Source: Erythrobacteraceae bacterium E2-1 Yellow Sea (lineage in GTDB: Bacteria; Pseudomonadota; Alphaproteobacteria; Sphingomonadales; Sphingomonadaceae). From it: a DNA stretch of 64,000 nt. A program made the translations under genes and the position numbers. The notes under the pieces were generated by a model. The model was not told where the DNA came from and made no database searches. It worked only from the letters and a program-made list of their open reading frames with translations. This document shows positions 53,335 through 61,655 of this stretch, piece by piece (the stretch's first letter is position 1; every line of letters starts with the position of its first letter). The stretch is taken from the NCBI GenBank assembly GCA_014983025.1, contig JADCLP010000009.1:24956-88955 (forward strand), in the 5' to 3' direction.

Positions 53335-54270
53335 ATGCGCCTGCTGCCTAACATGATTGGATTTACCGGGTTGTTGCTGGCACTGGCAGCCCCTGCTGCG
53401 GCGCAGAAACAGGATGATGGAGCACGCAGCCTGCTGCGTGATGTAGTGGGTGCCATTCTGGGGCCTGACAAGAAAACGGAGGTTCAGCCAGCCCCTGCAG
53501 CATTGCCAGCTACCCCGACAATGGATGATGTTCTGGCCCATCCGCGCCGTGGATCAGATGCGCTGCGCGATCGTTATCGCCACCCGAAGGAAACGCTGGA
53601 ATTCTTCCAGATTCGCCCTGGTATGCGTGTTGTGGATTATGTGCCATCGGGCGGATGGTATGGCCGCATCCTGATCCCCTATCTGGGCAAGGACGGCACT
53701 TATATTGGGCTGAACCCCTATGTTGGCCCGGAAATGACGGAACCTTATTGGGAAAAATACCGCCATTCTCCCCAGATGGTGCCTTATTATGCCAACCAGT
53801 GGATGAATGGGGAAGAAGGCGCCAGGGTCATTGGGGTCAACACCAATGACGTGCCGGATCAACTGACTGGCACGGTGGATCGTGTGGTGATCTTCCGCGA
53901 ATTTCACCAGATGCGCGATAATGACTGGCTGCATGAAAGCCTGCTTGCCTTCCGCAAATTGCTGAAAGCAGATGGTTTGCTGGGGCTGGTGCAGCATCGC
54001 GCACCCGCCAGTGCGCCTTCTGAATATGTTCTGGGGGGATTTGGCTATCAGCGTGAACAGGATGTGATCGGTATTCTTTCTGCCTATGGCTTTGAACTGG
54101 TGGGCCGCAGCGAAGTGAATGCCAATCCGCGCGATCCGGCCAATTGGCAGGAAGGGGTCTGGGCCCTGCCGCCATTATATCGCGGGGCGGACAATTCAAA
54201 AGAAAAGCAGCGCCGCAGCGAAATTGGTGAAAGCGACCGCATGACCTTGCTGTTTCGCAAGCGTCCTTAA
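53335..54270 (+). CDS. exported class I SAM-methyltransferase-like protein
   Basis: A 311-residue protein with a signal peptide (about 1-23, ending APAAAQ) and a C-terminal methyltransferase-fold domain: a degenerate motif I VVDYVPSGGWYGRIL near residue 99, a strand YIGLNPYVG, a putative motif of DRVVIFREFHQM near 182, and LLKADGLLGLVQH near 207. The usual glycine-rich E/DxGxGxG loop is replaced by a Pro-Ser-Gly-Gly version. SAM is not known to be abundant in the periplasm, so the reaction may differ or the protein may be exported for another role. I recall this type in sphingomonads and related groups, without a defined function. It is 56 bases before the amidase gene. Confidence 0.8.
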   Translation: MRLLPNMIGFTGLLLALAAPAAAQKQDDGARSLLRDVVGAILGPDKKTEVQPAPAALPATPTMDDVLAHPRRGSDALRDRYRHPKETLEFFQIRPGMRVVDYVPSGGWYGRILIPYLGKDGTYIGLNPYVGPEMTEPYWEKYRHSPQMVPYYANQWMNGEEGARVIGVNTNDVPDQLTGTVDRVVIFREFHQMRDNDWLHESLLAFRKLLKADGLLGLVQHRAPASAPSEYVLGGFGYQREQDVIGILSAYGFELVGRSEVNANPRDPANWQEGVWALPPLYRGADNSKEKQRRSEIGESDRMTLLFRKRP

Positions 54271-54326
54271 ACTCACCTTACGGTTCAGGTGGACTTAGCA
54301 AAGAAGGCAAAATAAGTGCTATCTGC

Positions 54327-55193
54327 ATGAAAGAAATCACTGTCGCCGCGCTGCAATTGCCCCTCCATGACCTGGATGAACAGGTCAATATCGCCGCAGT
54401 TTCCGCGCTGGTGGAAGATGCCGCCGCGCGCGGTGCACAGCTGATCCTGCCGCCCGAACTTTTTTCAGGCCCCTATTTCTGCAAGGTGGAGGAGGAGGCT
54501 TTGTTTGCCCTTGCCCGCCCGACAGCAGAACACCCTTCCGTCATTGCAATGCAGAATCTGGCGGCAAAGCTGAAAGTCACCATCCCAACCAGCTTTTTCG
54601 AACGCGACGGGCACCATTATTACAACACGCTGGCGATGATTGGTCCCGATGGTCAAATCATGGGCACATACCGCAAAAGCCATATCCCCGATGGGCCGGG
54701 TTATGAGGAAAAATACTATTTCCGCCCCGGTAATGACGGGTTCAAGGTGTGGGATGTGCCACTGGCTGGTGGAGACACGGCGCGCGTGGGCGTGGGCATT
54801 TGCTGGGACCAATGGTACCCGGAATGCGCGCGCGTGATGGCGCTGATGGGTGCGGAAGTTCTGCTTTATCCCACCGCCATCGGGTCAGAACCCTATGATG
54901 CCGATCTTGACACCAGCCGCATGTGGCAGCGCGCCATGCAGGGGCACAGCGTATCCAATTGCATGCCCGTGGTCGCCGCCAACCGCATCGGCGTGGAGCA
55001 GGGCCAGGCTTTTTATGGCCATAGTTTCATCACCGATGAATGGGGCGATAAAATTGCCGAATTTGGCAAGGATGACAACGGCTTCCTGGTGCAAACGCTC
55101 AACCTTGATCGCGCCGCGACACACCGTGCTGGCATGGGCTTTTTCCGCGATCGTCGCCCACAGCTCTACACCCGCATTTGCGAGGATATTTGA
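54327..55193 (+). CDS. aguB: N-carbamoylputrescine amidase
   Basis: A 288-residue nitrilase-superfamily amidase that releases ammonia and carbon dioxide from N-carbamoylputrescine to give putrescine. The catalytic Glu lies in LPPELFSGPYFC near residue 43, the Lys in GTYRKSHIPDGPGYEEKYYF near 117 and the Cys in VGICWDQWYPE near 155. The agmatine deiminase gene (aguA) is not in the window. The stop overlaps the TTG start of folK, implying coupled translation. Confidence 0.9.
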   Translation: MKEITVAALQLPLHDLDEQVNIAAVSALVEDAAARGAQLILPPELFSGPYFCKVEEEALFALARPTAEHPSVIAMQNLAAKLKVTIPTSFFERDGHHYYNTLAMIGPDGQIMGTYRKSHIPDGPGYEEKYYFRPGNDGFKVWDVPLAGGDTARVGVGICWDQWYPECARVMALMGAEVLLYPTAIGSEPYDADLDTSRMWQRAMQGHSVSNCMPVVAANRIGVEQGQAFYGHSFITDEWGDKIAEFGKDDNGFLVQTLNLDRAATHRAGMGFFRDRRPQLYTRICEDI

Positions 55194-55678
55194 GCAACAT
55201 CTATCTGATCGCGCTCGGTTCCAACCGGCGGCATCATCGCTATGGCGCACCGGCTGGCGTGGTCCAAGCCGCTATGGAAGAACTCGCAGCGCTGGGAACG
55301 GTTCGGGCGCGCTCTGCCATTATTGACACACCGCCCATGGGTGCAGCGCAGCGCCGTTTTTCCAATGCCGCGGCATTGGTAGAAAGCGAGCTGGACCCCG
55401 ATGCCATGCTGGCTGCACTGCAGTGGATGGAGCGCGAATTTGGCCGCCGCCGTTGGCGCCGCTGGGGTGACCGTGTGATCGACCTGGATATTGTGCTGTG
55501 GGCCGGCGGCACATGGTGTGGCAAGAAGCTGCGGATTCCCCATGCCGAATTTCGCAGACGCGAATTCGTTCTGGCCCCTGCACGGCAGATTGCCGGTGAT
55601 TGGCGTGATCCGGAAAGCGGGCTTTCGCTAAATCAGCTGTTTGCCCGCTTGACCAAGCGCGCCCCCATCCCTAGGTGA
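55190..55678 (+). CDS. folK: 2-amino-4-hydroxy-6-hydroxymethyldihydropteridine diphosphokinase
   Basis: FolK transfers pyrophosphate to the pterin in folate synthesis. The 162-residue product has IALGSNRRHH at the N terminus, RFSNAAALVES near 57, the catalytic block WGDRVIDLDIVLW near 92-104 with two Asp, and IPHAEFRRREFVLAP near 118. Start TTG 55190 overlaps the amidase stop by four bases (TTGA); a TTG at 55178 is an alternative. No other folate gene is close. Confidence 0.9.
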   Translation: MSNIYLIALGSNRRHHRYGAPAGVVQAAMEELAALGTVRARSAIIDTPPMGAAQRRFSNAAALVESELDPDAMLAALQWMEREFGRRRWRRWGDRVIDLDIVLWAGGTWCGKKLRIPHAEFRRREFVLAPARQIAGDWRDPESGLSLNQLFARLTKRAPIPR

Positions 55679-55728
55679 GCGGCGCGCCCACCAATTGGCA
55701 GGCGCCAAGCCACATTGTCTGGCCAGGT

Positions 55729-55804
55729 GGGCCCTTAGCTCAGTCGGTAGAGCAACTGACTTTTAATCAGTAGGTCGCTGGTTCGAACCCAGCAGGGCTC
55801 ACCA
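55729..55804 (+). tRNA. tRNA-Lys (TTT anticodon)
   Basis: A 76-base cloverleaf with acceptor GGGCCCT pairing to AGGGCTC (one G-U), D arm GCTC/GAGC, anticodon loop CTTTTAA with TTT anticodon, and T arm with GGTTCGAACCC. The terminal CCA is encoded. Confidence 0.97.
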
Positions 55805-55831
55805 CCTTCATGCCGCAGATGGATGAAGCGA

Positions 55832-55861
55832 TTGGGGCGGCCACATTGGCAGCCACCCCAA
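55832..55861. terminator. hairpin between tRNA-Lys and ald
   Basis: TTGGGG-C-GGC and GCC-A-CCCCAA pair with one mismatch across a short loop, between the converging tRNA-Lys and alanine dehydrogenase genes. A T tract is absent on both sides, so its activity as a terminator is uncertain. Confidence 0.4.
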
Positions 55862-55868
55862 GCCATTG

Positions 55869-56957
55869 TCACGAAAAGCCCAGGCTTTCCGCCACGGTAT
55901 CGTTCACGATCCGGCCCTGATGGACGTTGAGGCCGGGTGCAAGGTGCGGATCATCTTCGCACGCCTTCACCACGCCCTTATTCGCCAGTGCCAAGCCAAA
56001 GGGCAGCGTGGCATTGTTGAGCGCATAGCTGGAAGTGAGCGGAACCGCGCCCGGCATATTGGCGACGCAATAATGGATGATGCCATCCACTTCGAAGGTC
56101 GGCGCATCATGCGTGGTGGCATGCGATGTTTCAAAGCAGCCGCCCTGGTCAATCGCAACGTCAACCAGCACAGAGCGCGGCTTCATCAGGCCCAGCATGT
56201 CACGCGTGACGAGGTGCGGGGCAGAAGCGCCAGGCACCAGCACCGCACCGACAACCACATCCGCAGCTTCAATAGCCTGTTCGATAGTGGACATGGTGGA
56301 ATAGCGCGTGATGGCGCGGCCCTGGAACATATCGTCCAGCTGGCGCAATCGCGGCAGCGACTTGTCAAAGATTTCAACCCGTGCACCCATGCCCGTGGCG
56401 ATGCGTGCGGCCTGCGTGCCGACAACACCGCCGCCCAGCACAACGACATTGGCCGGCAGCACGCCGGGCACGCCGCCCATCAATACGCCACGCCCACCAT
56501 TATGTGCGCGCAGTGCCACTGCACCGGCTTCAATCGAAAGACGGCCCGCGACCTCGCTCATCGGGGCAAGCAGGGGCAGCGAACGATCGGGTGCTGTCAC
56601 CGTTTCATAGGCAACGGCAGACACACCCGATTCCATCAATCCGCGCGCCTGATCTGGATCGGGGGCGAGGTGGAGATAGGTGAACAGAATCTGCCCTTCG
56701 CGTAACTGCGCCCATTCGACCGGCTGGGGTTCCTTGACCTTCACCACCATTTCAGCACGGGCAAACACCTCTGCCGCTGTGTCGACGATTTCCGCGCCTG
56801 CCGCACGATAGGTATCGTCTGGCTTGCTGATGCCTTCACCCGCCGTCGTCTCAACGATCACCTGGTGGCCATGCGCGACATATTCACGCACCGCCTCTGG
56901 CGTCAGGCCAACGCGATATTCGTGGTTCTTGATTTCCTTGGGCACGCCGATCAGCAT
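55869..56957 (-). CDS. ald: alanine dehydrogenase
   Basis: Ald interconverts alanine with pyruvate and ammonia using NAD. The 362-residue product starts MLIGVPKEIKNHEYRVGL, has the substrate lysine region KVKEPQP near 74, the TYLHLAP His near 95, the Rossmann block VVVLGGGVVGTQAARIA near 169 and DVAIDQGGC near 269. Start ATG 56957 is chosen since family proteins begin MLIG or MRVG; the frame extends to 57008. It is divergent from an Lrp-type regulator with inverted repeats between them. Confidence 0.95.
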   Translation of the reverse strand: MLIGVPKEIKNHEYRVGLTPEAVREYVAHGHQVIVETTAGEGISKPDDTYRAAGAEIVDTAAEVFARAEMVVKVKEPQPVEWAQLREGQILFTYLHLAPDPDQARGLMESGVSAVAYETVTAPDRSLPLLAPMSEVAGRLSIEAGAVALRAHNGGRGVLMGGVPGVLPANVVVLGGGVVGTQAARIATGMGARVEIFDKSLPRLRQLDDMFQGRAITRYSTMSTIEQAIEAADVVVGAVLVPGASAPHLVTRDMLGLMKPRSVLVDVAIDQGGCFETSHATTHDAPTFEVDGIIHYCVANMPGAVPLTSSYALNNATLPFGLALANKGVVKACEDDPHLAPGLNVHQGRIVNDTVAESLGFS

Positions 56958-57047
56958 AGGAATTCTCCATAAAATTATACTTTCACGCAGTATACACGCA
57001 AACACCATGCGTTTCCCGGCGAAGATTTGACATTTGATCAGATTATT

Positions 57048-57082
57048 TGCAGATATCCTGCACCATAATTTATTATTGTGCA
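57048..57082. promoter_or_regulatory. inverted repeats between ald and the Lrp-type gene
   Basis: Two overlapping palindromes occur: TGCAG-N5-CTGCA (57048-57062) and TGCAC-N-ATAAT-N2-ATTAT-N-GTGCA (57059-57082). Length and symmetry suit an Lrp/AsnC operator for ald control and autoregulation. The second one covers a GTG that could otherwise be read as the regulator's start. Confidence 0.7.
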
Positions 57083-57092
57083 GGCTTCAGGC

Positions 57093-57569
57093 ATGAAATT
57101 GGACAAGGTTGATCGCAAACTTCTGCGCCGGCTGAATGAAGATGGGCGCGCGACGCACCAGCAATTGGGGGATGAGATCGGCCGATCCCCCACGTCCATC
57201 GCCCGACGGCAGCGTGCGCTGGAGGAGGCCGGCATTATCCGCGGTTATAGCGCCGATCTGGACCTGGCACGGCTGGGATATGGCGCACGTGTGCAGATCC
57301 GCATGTCACTCGCCAGCCAGAGCCGCGAGCAGCTCGACACATTTGAACAAGCGGTGGCGGCCAGCCCATCAGTCATCCAGTGCGAGCTGATGAGCGGCAG
57401 CGATGATTATTTTGTCACCGTGCTGGTCCGTTCGCTGGACCATTTTGCAGAGGTTTACCGCGAGGAGCTGGCCCGCCTGCCAGGCGTGGTGCGGATGGAA
57501 ACAAGTTTCGTCCTGCGTGAAGTGGTGGAACCGCGCCTGCCACCCGCCTGGGCAGAAGGCGCGGTGTGA
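57093..57569 (+). CDS. Lrp/AsnC family transcriptional regulator
   Basis: A 158-residue regulator with an N-terminal AsnC-type helix-turn-helix (LDKVDRKLLRRLNEDGRATHQQLGDEIGRSPTSIARRQRALEEAG) and a C-terminal RAM/AsnC ligand domain with GSDDYFVTVLVRSLDHFAEVYREEL. Its place next to and divergent from ald suggests it senses alanine or another amino acid and activates ald, as in AldR-type systems. Start ATG 57093 is preferred because the alternative GTG 57078 lies inside the palindrome. It ends five bases before a convergent aldehyde dehydrogenase gene. Confidence 0.92.
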   Translation: MKLDKVDRKLLRRLNEDGRATHQQLGDEIGRSPTSIARRQRALEEAGIIRGYSADLDLARLGYGARVQIRMSLASQSREQLDTFEQAVAASPSVIQCELMSGSDDYFVTVLVRSLDHFAEVYREELARLPGVVRMETSFVLREVVEPRLPPAWAEGAV

Positions 57570-57573
57570 CACG

Positions 57574-59001
57574 TCAGGCCGGGGTAAAATCCCGCTTCAG
57601 CGTGATCACCTGAGGATAGGTGAACTCTTTCAGTCCTTCCAAACCATATTCCGCACCAAAGCCTGATTGCTTGTGGCCGCCAAATGGGGCCATCGGTGAC
57701 AGGTGAAGGTATTCATTGATCCATACCGTTCCCGTTTCCAGTTGTTCGGCAATTTCCACGCCCTTGTCCGGGTTCCCGGTCCATACGGCACCGGCCAAGC
57801 CATAGTCCGAATTATTGGCGCGGTTGATCACCTCATCCTCGCTCGAAAACTTCATCAGCGGCATGACAGGGCCAAACTGTTCTTCTGCGACAATCCGCGC
57901 ATCTTCAGGCGGATTGTCCAGAATGGTGATCGGCACGTAATAGCCACTGCCGGATGGATCGACATCACCGCCCAGCAGGAATTTATAGCCATTGTCCCTG
58001 GCATCCTGAATCAGCTCGCACACACGTTCAAACTGCTTCTTGTTCTGGATTGGCCCCACGCCGGTGCCCTGCTGTGATCCATCACCAACCTTCACCGACC
58101 TGGCATAATCAACGATCGCCTGGCTCAATTCGTCATAGATATCTTCGTGAATATAGATACGTTTTGCCGCCACACAGATCTGCCCTGCATTGGAAAAACT
58201 GGACCAGAACAGCTGTTCTGCCACCTTTTTGGGATCCGCATCCGGCAGGACGATAGAGGCATCATTGCCGCCCAGTTCCAGCGTGATCCGCTTCAAATCA
58301 GCACTGGCCCCTTCCATGATCTTCTTTCCTGTGGCGGTTGAACCGGTGAAAGTGATCTTGTCGATATCGGGATGACTGGTGATCAACGGGCCCAAACTGT
58401 CTTCGCCTGTGATGATATTCACGGTGCCCGGCGGCACAGTGCCTGCAATGAGTTCGGCAATGCGCAAGGTAGTCAGCGGGGTGAAGGGCGAAGGTTTCAG
58501 CACAATTGTGCAACCCGCCATCAATGCAGGGACGATTTTCTGTATCGCCATCATCACTGGGAAGTTCCATGGCACGATACCGCCCACGACACCTACGGGG
58601 ACGCGGCGTGACCGATGCAAGCGTACATCGCTGTCCTCTATAATTTCCTCTTCCAGCTTCAAACCCGATTGAGCAGCCGCCAGCCCAGCCGCACCGTTGA
58701 TTTCATACCGGGCCTGTTCATGCGGCTTGCCCTGTTCGCTGGTCAACAGGCGGAACAATTCATCAGCATTGTCCTTAATCGCCTTGCTGATCGCAAGGCA
58801 GGTGGCCTGTCGTTCCTCAAACGTGGTTTTCTTCCAGCTTTTGAATGCACGCCGCGCCGCCGCAACTGCACGATCCAGTTCTGACGGACCGCAAACTGGA
58901 ACCTGGCCAATAACCTGTTCATTGGCGGGATTGAGCACATCCAGCCACGCACCGGTTTCCACCATTTCGCCATCAATCAGATTTTTGTAACGCGCTGCCA
59001 T
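57574..59001 (-). CDS. NAD(P)-dependent aldehyde dehydrogenase family protein
   Basis: A 475-residue ALDH with PWNFPVMMAIQKIVPALMAG near residue 144, FTGSTATGKK, the general base in ELGGNDASIV near 242, and the catalytic Cys in NAGQICVAAKRIY near 277. The FLLGGD and SGFGAEYGLEG segments fit a broad-substrate ALDH related to betaine or succinate-semialdehyde types. It is convergent with the Lrp-type gene and divergent from mtnP. Substrate is unknown. Confidence 0.9.
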   Translation of the reverse strand: MAARYKNLIDGEMVETGAWLDVLNPANEQVIGQVPVCGPSELDRAVAAARRAFKSWKKTTFEERQATCLAISKAIKDNADELFRLLTSEQGKPHEQARYEINGAAGLAAAQSGLKLEEEIIEDSDVRLHRSRRVPVGVVGGIVPWNFPVMMAIQKIVPALMAGCTIVLKPSPFTPLTTLRIAELIAGTVPPGTVNIITGEDSLGPLITSHPDIDKITFTGSTATGKKIMEGASADLKRITLELGGNDASIVLPDADPKKVAEQLFWSSFSNAGQICVAAKRIYIHEDIYDELSQAIVDYARSVKVGDGSQQGTGVGPIQNKKQFERVCELIQDARDNGYKFLLGGDVDPSGSGYYVPITILDNPPEDARIVAEEQFGPVMPLMKFSSEDEVINRANNSDYGLAGAVWTGNPDKGVEIAEQLETGTVWINEYLHLSPMAPFGGHKQSGFGAEYGLEGLKEFTYPQVITLKRDFTPA

Positions 59002-59190
59002 TGCTCTCTCCTCGGGCGGGAATCATCCTTTGCCCGTAAAGATGGGCCTGTAGTGGCACCTTCGCAATGCGAATCCTGTGCTTTGTGCTCGCCTGTGGCA
59101 AAAGTGGTGCTAACCATTCCTTTGCCAGTTCGCGCCATTAGGCCATAGATTGGCACTGAAGTTGAGCAACGGGGAACGGAAAGCAGCATT

Positions 59191-60063
59191 ATGACCAGCC
59201 CATGGACAATCGGGATTATCGGTGGGTCCGGCCTCTATGCGATAGAGGGTCTGGAGGATGCGCAATGGATCCCGATCGAAAGCCCTTGGGGCAAACCATC
59301 CGATGAAGTCTTGTGCGGGCGCATTGGCGATGTGGCTGTGCGGTTCCTGCCGCGCCATGGCCGGGGCCATCCCCTGCCACCAGAGGCGGTCAATTCTCGC
59401 GCCAATATTGATGTGCTGAAACGGGCGGGCTGCACCGATATTCTGGCAATTTCTGCCGTGGGAAGCCTGCGCGAACAGATAGAGCCGGGCCGCTTTGCAG
59501 TGGTCGAACAATTCATTGATCGCACACATGGGCGCGATGCCAGTTTCTTTGGACCGGGTTTCGTAGCGCATGTCTCCATGGCTGATCCGGTATGTTCACG
59601 CCTGTCTGATATGGCCGCGGCTGCCATAGCCGGGGCCAAGGGGAAGGTTGCCACCGGTGCAACCTATCTGGCCATGCAAGGTCCGCAATTTTCAACCCGC
59701 GCGGAAAGCCTGATGTATCGTGAATGGGGGGCGGATGTAATAGGCATGACCGCCATGCCAGAGGCGAAATTGGCGCGCGAGGCCGAGCTTCCCTATGCCC
59801 TGATCGGCATGGTCACCGATTATGATTGCTGGCGCGAAGGCGAGGTGGTTGACGTTACGCAGATCGTCCAGCAGATGCAGATCAACAGCCAGCTGGCGCA
59901 CAATGCCGTCTCCCGCTTCATCAATGCCCTGCCCACCACGCGCGAGCCATCACCGATTGATTATGCTCTGGAAGATTCGGTGATTACATCACCTGACAAA
60001 CACGATCCGACCCTGATGGCGAAACTGGATGCAGTGGCAGGTCGCCTGCTGAACCCACAATAG
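59191..60063 (+). CDS. mtnP: S-methyl-5'-thioadenosine phosphorylase
   Basis: MtnP phosphorolyses methylthioadenosine, the by-product of polyamine synthesis, to start methionine salvage. The 290-residue product has TIGIIGGSGLY near 6-16, RHGRGHPLPPEAVNSRANID near 56, ISAVGSLR, GGATYL-like TGATYLAMQGPQFSTRAES near 157 and IGMTAMPEAKLAREAELPYA. Further salvage genes are not in the window. Confidence 0.93.
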   Translation: MTSPWTIGIIGGSGLYAIEGLEDAQWIPIESPWGKPSDEVLCGRIGDVAVRFLPRHGRGHPLPPEAVNSRANIDVLKRAGCTDILAISAVGSLREQIEPGRFAVVEQFIDRTHGRDASFFGPGFVAHVSMADPVCSRLSDMAAAAIAGAKGKVATGATYLAMQGPQFSTRAESLMYREWGADVIGMTAMPEAKLAREAELPYALIGMVTDYDCWREGEVVDVTQIVQQMQINSQLAHNAVSRFINALPTTREPSPIDYALEDSVITSPDKHDPTLMAKLDAVAGRLLNPQ

Positions 60064-60066
60064 GAA

Positions 60067-60384
60067 TTATTCGTCGCGGCCTTGCAGCCCCTGCAGATCG
60101 GCTGCCCAATCACCGAATAGCGGGTGATATTCATCTGCACGAATCGATTGCCATACGCCGACAGAGAAATAGGGGATGGCTTCCAGCCGCGCACGCGCCT
60201 GCGCCTCGTCCGTGGCCTTGATGATCAGCAGGGAACCAACAACCTCTTCACCCCTTGTCAGGGGGCCAGCCACAACAAATTCGGAACCATGCTCCTCAAA
60301 GTGTTGCAGCAGCGCTTCCTGGCTTTGTTCGCGAAAAATCGCGCCATTTTCACCATCACGGCAATAGAAGGTGTAGAGTTTCAT
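60067..60384 (-). CDS. YciI family protein
   Basis: A 105-residue protein of the YCII fold, about one domain, with the pattern LYTFYCRDG near the N terminus, ALLQHFEEHGSEFVVAGPL in the middle with His and Asp-like residues, and EAIPYFSVGVWQS near the end. Related proteins are enzymes of small-molecule metabolism with unclear substrates. Start ATG 60384 is used; an open frame to 60408 is not needed. It converges on mtnP with a three-base gap. Confidence 0.85.
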   Translation of the reverse strand: MKLYTFYCRDGENGAIFREQSQEALLQHFEEHGSEFVVAGPLTRGEEVVGSLLIIKATDEAQARARLEAIPYFSVGVWQSIRADEYHPLFGDWAADLQGLQGRDE

Positions 60385-60485
60385 TGGTTGAATTTCTAAT
60401 ACGACCACACTGATCCTACAACCAGCCGCCTGATAAAATTAGTCGCACTTGCAACGCCGTGCTGCACTGCAGTATTCAGCGCCCC

Positions 60486-61016
60486 ATGCAACGCATTTGC
60501 TCTATCCTGTTTGCCTGCCTGGCAATGGCTTGGGCCACGCCTGCGCTGGCAGATGTCAGATTGAGCTTTCACAGTTTCAACGGTTCACTGTTTGTCGGGC
60601 GTTACCCACATGCGTTTATCGTGCTGGAAGGGACGCTGGATTCCACTGGCGAGGCAATTTCGGAAAATTACGGTTTTTCCGCCAAATCGGCGGGGCCATC
60701 GCTACTCAACGGCCCAGCCGTGCATGAAATTGCCGTGGAGGACGGCGAATATATCGCCAAGACCAATCGTCATTTCAGCGTAAGGATCAGCGATGCGCAA
60801 TATCGCACCGTAGTTGCGGAAATGCGCGCCTGGCGTGATGCTCCAGGCAAATACTATAATCTCGACAGCCGCAATTGCATTCATTTCGTGGGCAGGATCG
60901 CGCAAATAGTAGGGCTGACAGTGGATTACCCTGACAAGATGCTGCGCCGACCCAAGAAATGGCTCAACCACATTGCGGCACTGAATCCCAGATTAGGTGC
61001 AGCGCAAATCAAGTAA
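60486..61016 (+). CDS. exported protein with NCIHFV motif
   Basis: A 176-residue protein with a signal peptide (about 1-23, ending ALADV). A His in YPHAFIVLEG near residue 39 and the later RNCIHFVGRIAQIVGL near 137, together with HFSVRISDAQY, form a Cys-His pattern reminiscent of NlpC/P60-like or related papain-fold folds, here in a permuted order. I recall unnamed homologues in sphingomonads. Enzymatic activity is only a possibility. Start ATG 60486 gives the best signal peptide; the frame opens at 60459. Confidence 0.7.
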   Translation: MQRICSILFACLAMAWATPALADVRLSFHSFNGSLFVGRYPHAFIVLEGTLDSTGEAISENYGFSAKSAGPSLLNGPAVHEIAVEDGEYIAKTNRHFSVRISDAQYRTVVAEMRAWRDAPGKYYNLDSRNCIHFVGRIAQIVGLTVDYPDKMLRRPKKWLNHIAALNPRLGAAQIK

Positions 61017-61076
61017 ACCGGGGATTTTGTGCCATCGCGCTTGCCCTTCGCGCGCCCATGCGCAAATCACACTGGC

Positions 61077-61631
61077 ATGGCTATTCTTTCAGACAAATGG
61101 ATTCGCAACGAAACGCGGCATACGGGCATGATCGAGCCCTTTGTCGAACACCAGAAGCGCGATGGCTGCATTTCCTACGGCCTCTCCTCCTATGGTTATG
61201 ATGCGCGCGTGGCGGACGAGTTCAAGATCTTCACCAATGTGCACAGTGCAGTGGTCGATCCCAAGGATTTTGCCCCCAACAGCTTTGTCGATGTGAAAAG
61301 CGATGTCTGTGTAATCCCGCCCAATTCATTCGTGCTGGCGCGCACGGTGGAATATTTCCGCATCCCGCGTGATGTGCTGGTGATCTGCCTGGGCAAAAGC
61401 ACCTATGCCCGTTGCGGCATCATCGTGAATGTCACCCCGCTGGAACCGGAATGGGAAGGGCATGTGACGCTGGAATTTTCCAACACCACGCCGCTGCCGG
61501 CCAAGATTTACGCCAATGAAGGGGCCTGCCAGTTCCTGTTCCTGAAGGGGAACGAACCCTGCCAGACCAGCTATGCTGAACGGTCAGGCAAATATATGGG
61601 CCAGCGCGGGGTTACCCTGCCTAAACTGTAA
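61077..61631 (+). CDS. dcd: dCTP deaminase
   Basis: Dcd converts dCTP to dUTP, a source of dTMP. The 184-residue product begins [10 protein letters not shown], has [13 protein letters not shown] near 35-47, [20 protein letters not shown], the active-site block [34 protein letters not shown] near 102-135 and [13 protein letters not shown] at the end, all standard. Start ATG 61077 is chosen; the open frame to 61029 has no support. It converges on the receptor gene, with 24 bases between stops. Confidence 0.95.
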   Translation: MAILSDKWIRNETRHTGMIEPFVEHQKRDGCISYGLSSYGYDARVADEFKIFTNVHSAVVDPKDFAPNSFVDVKSDVCVIPPNSFVLARTVEYFRIPRDVLVICLGKSTYARCGIIVNVTPLEPEWEGHVTLEFSNTTPLPAKIYANEGACQFLFLKGNEPCQTSYAERSGKYMGQRGVTLPKL

Positions 61632-61655
61632 GGCAGCAGCCCCCACGCCAAACCG

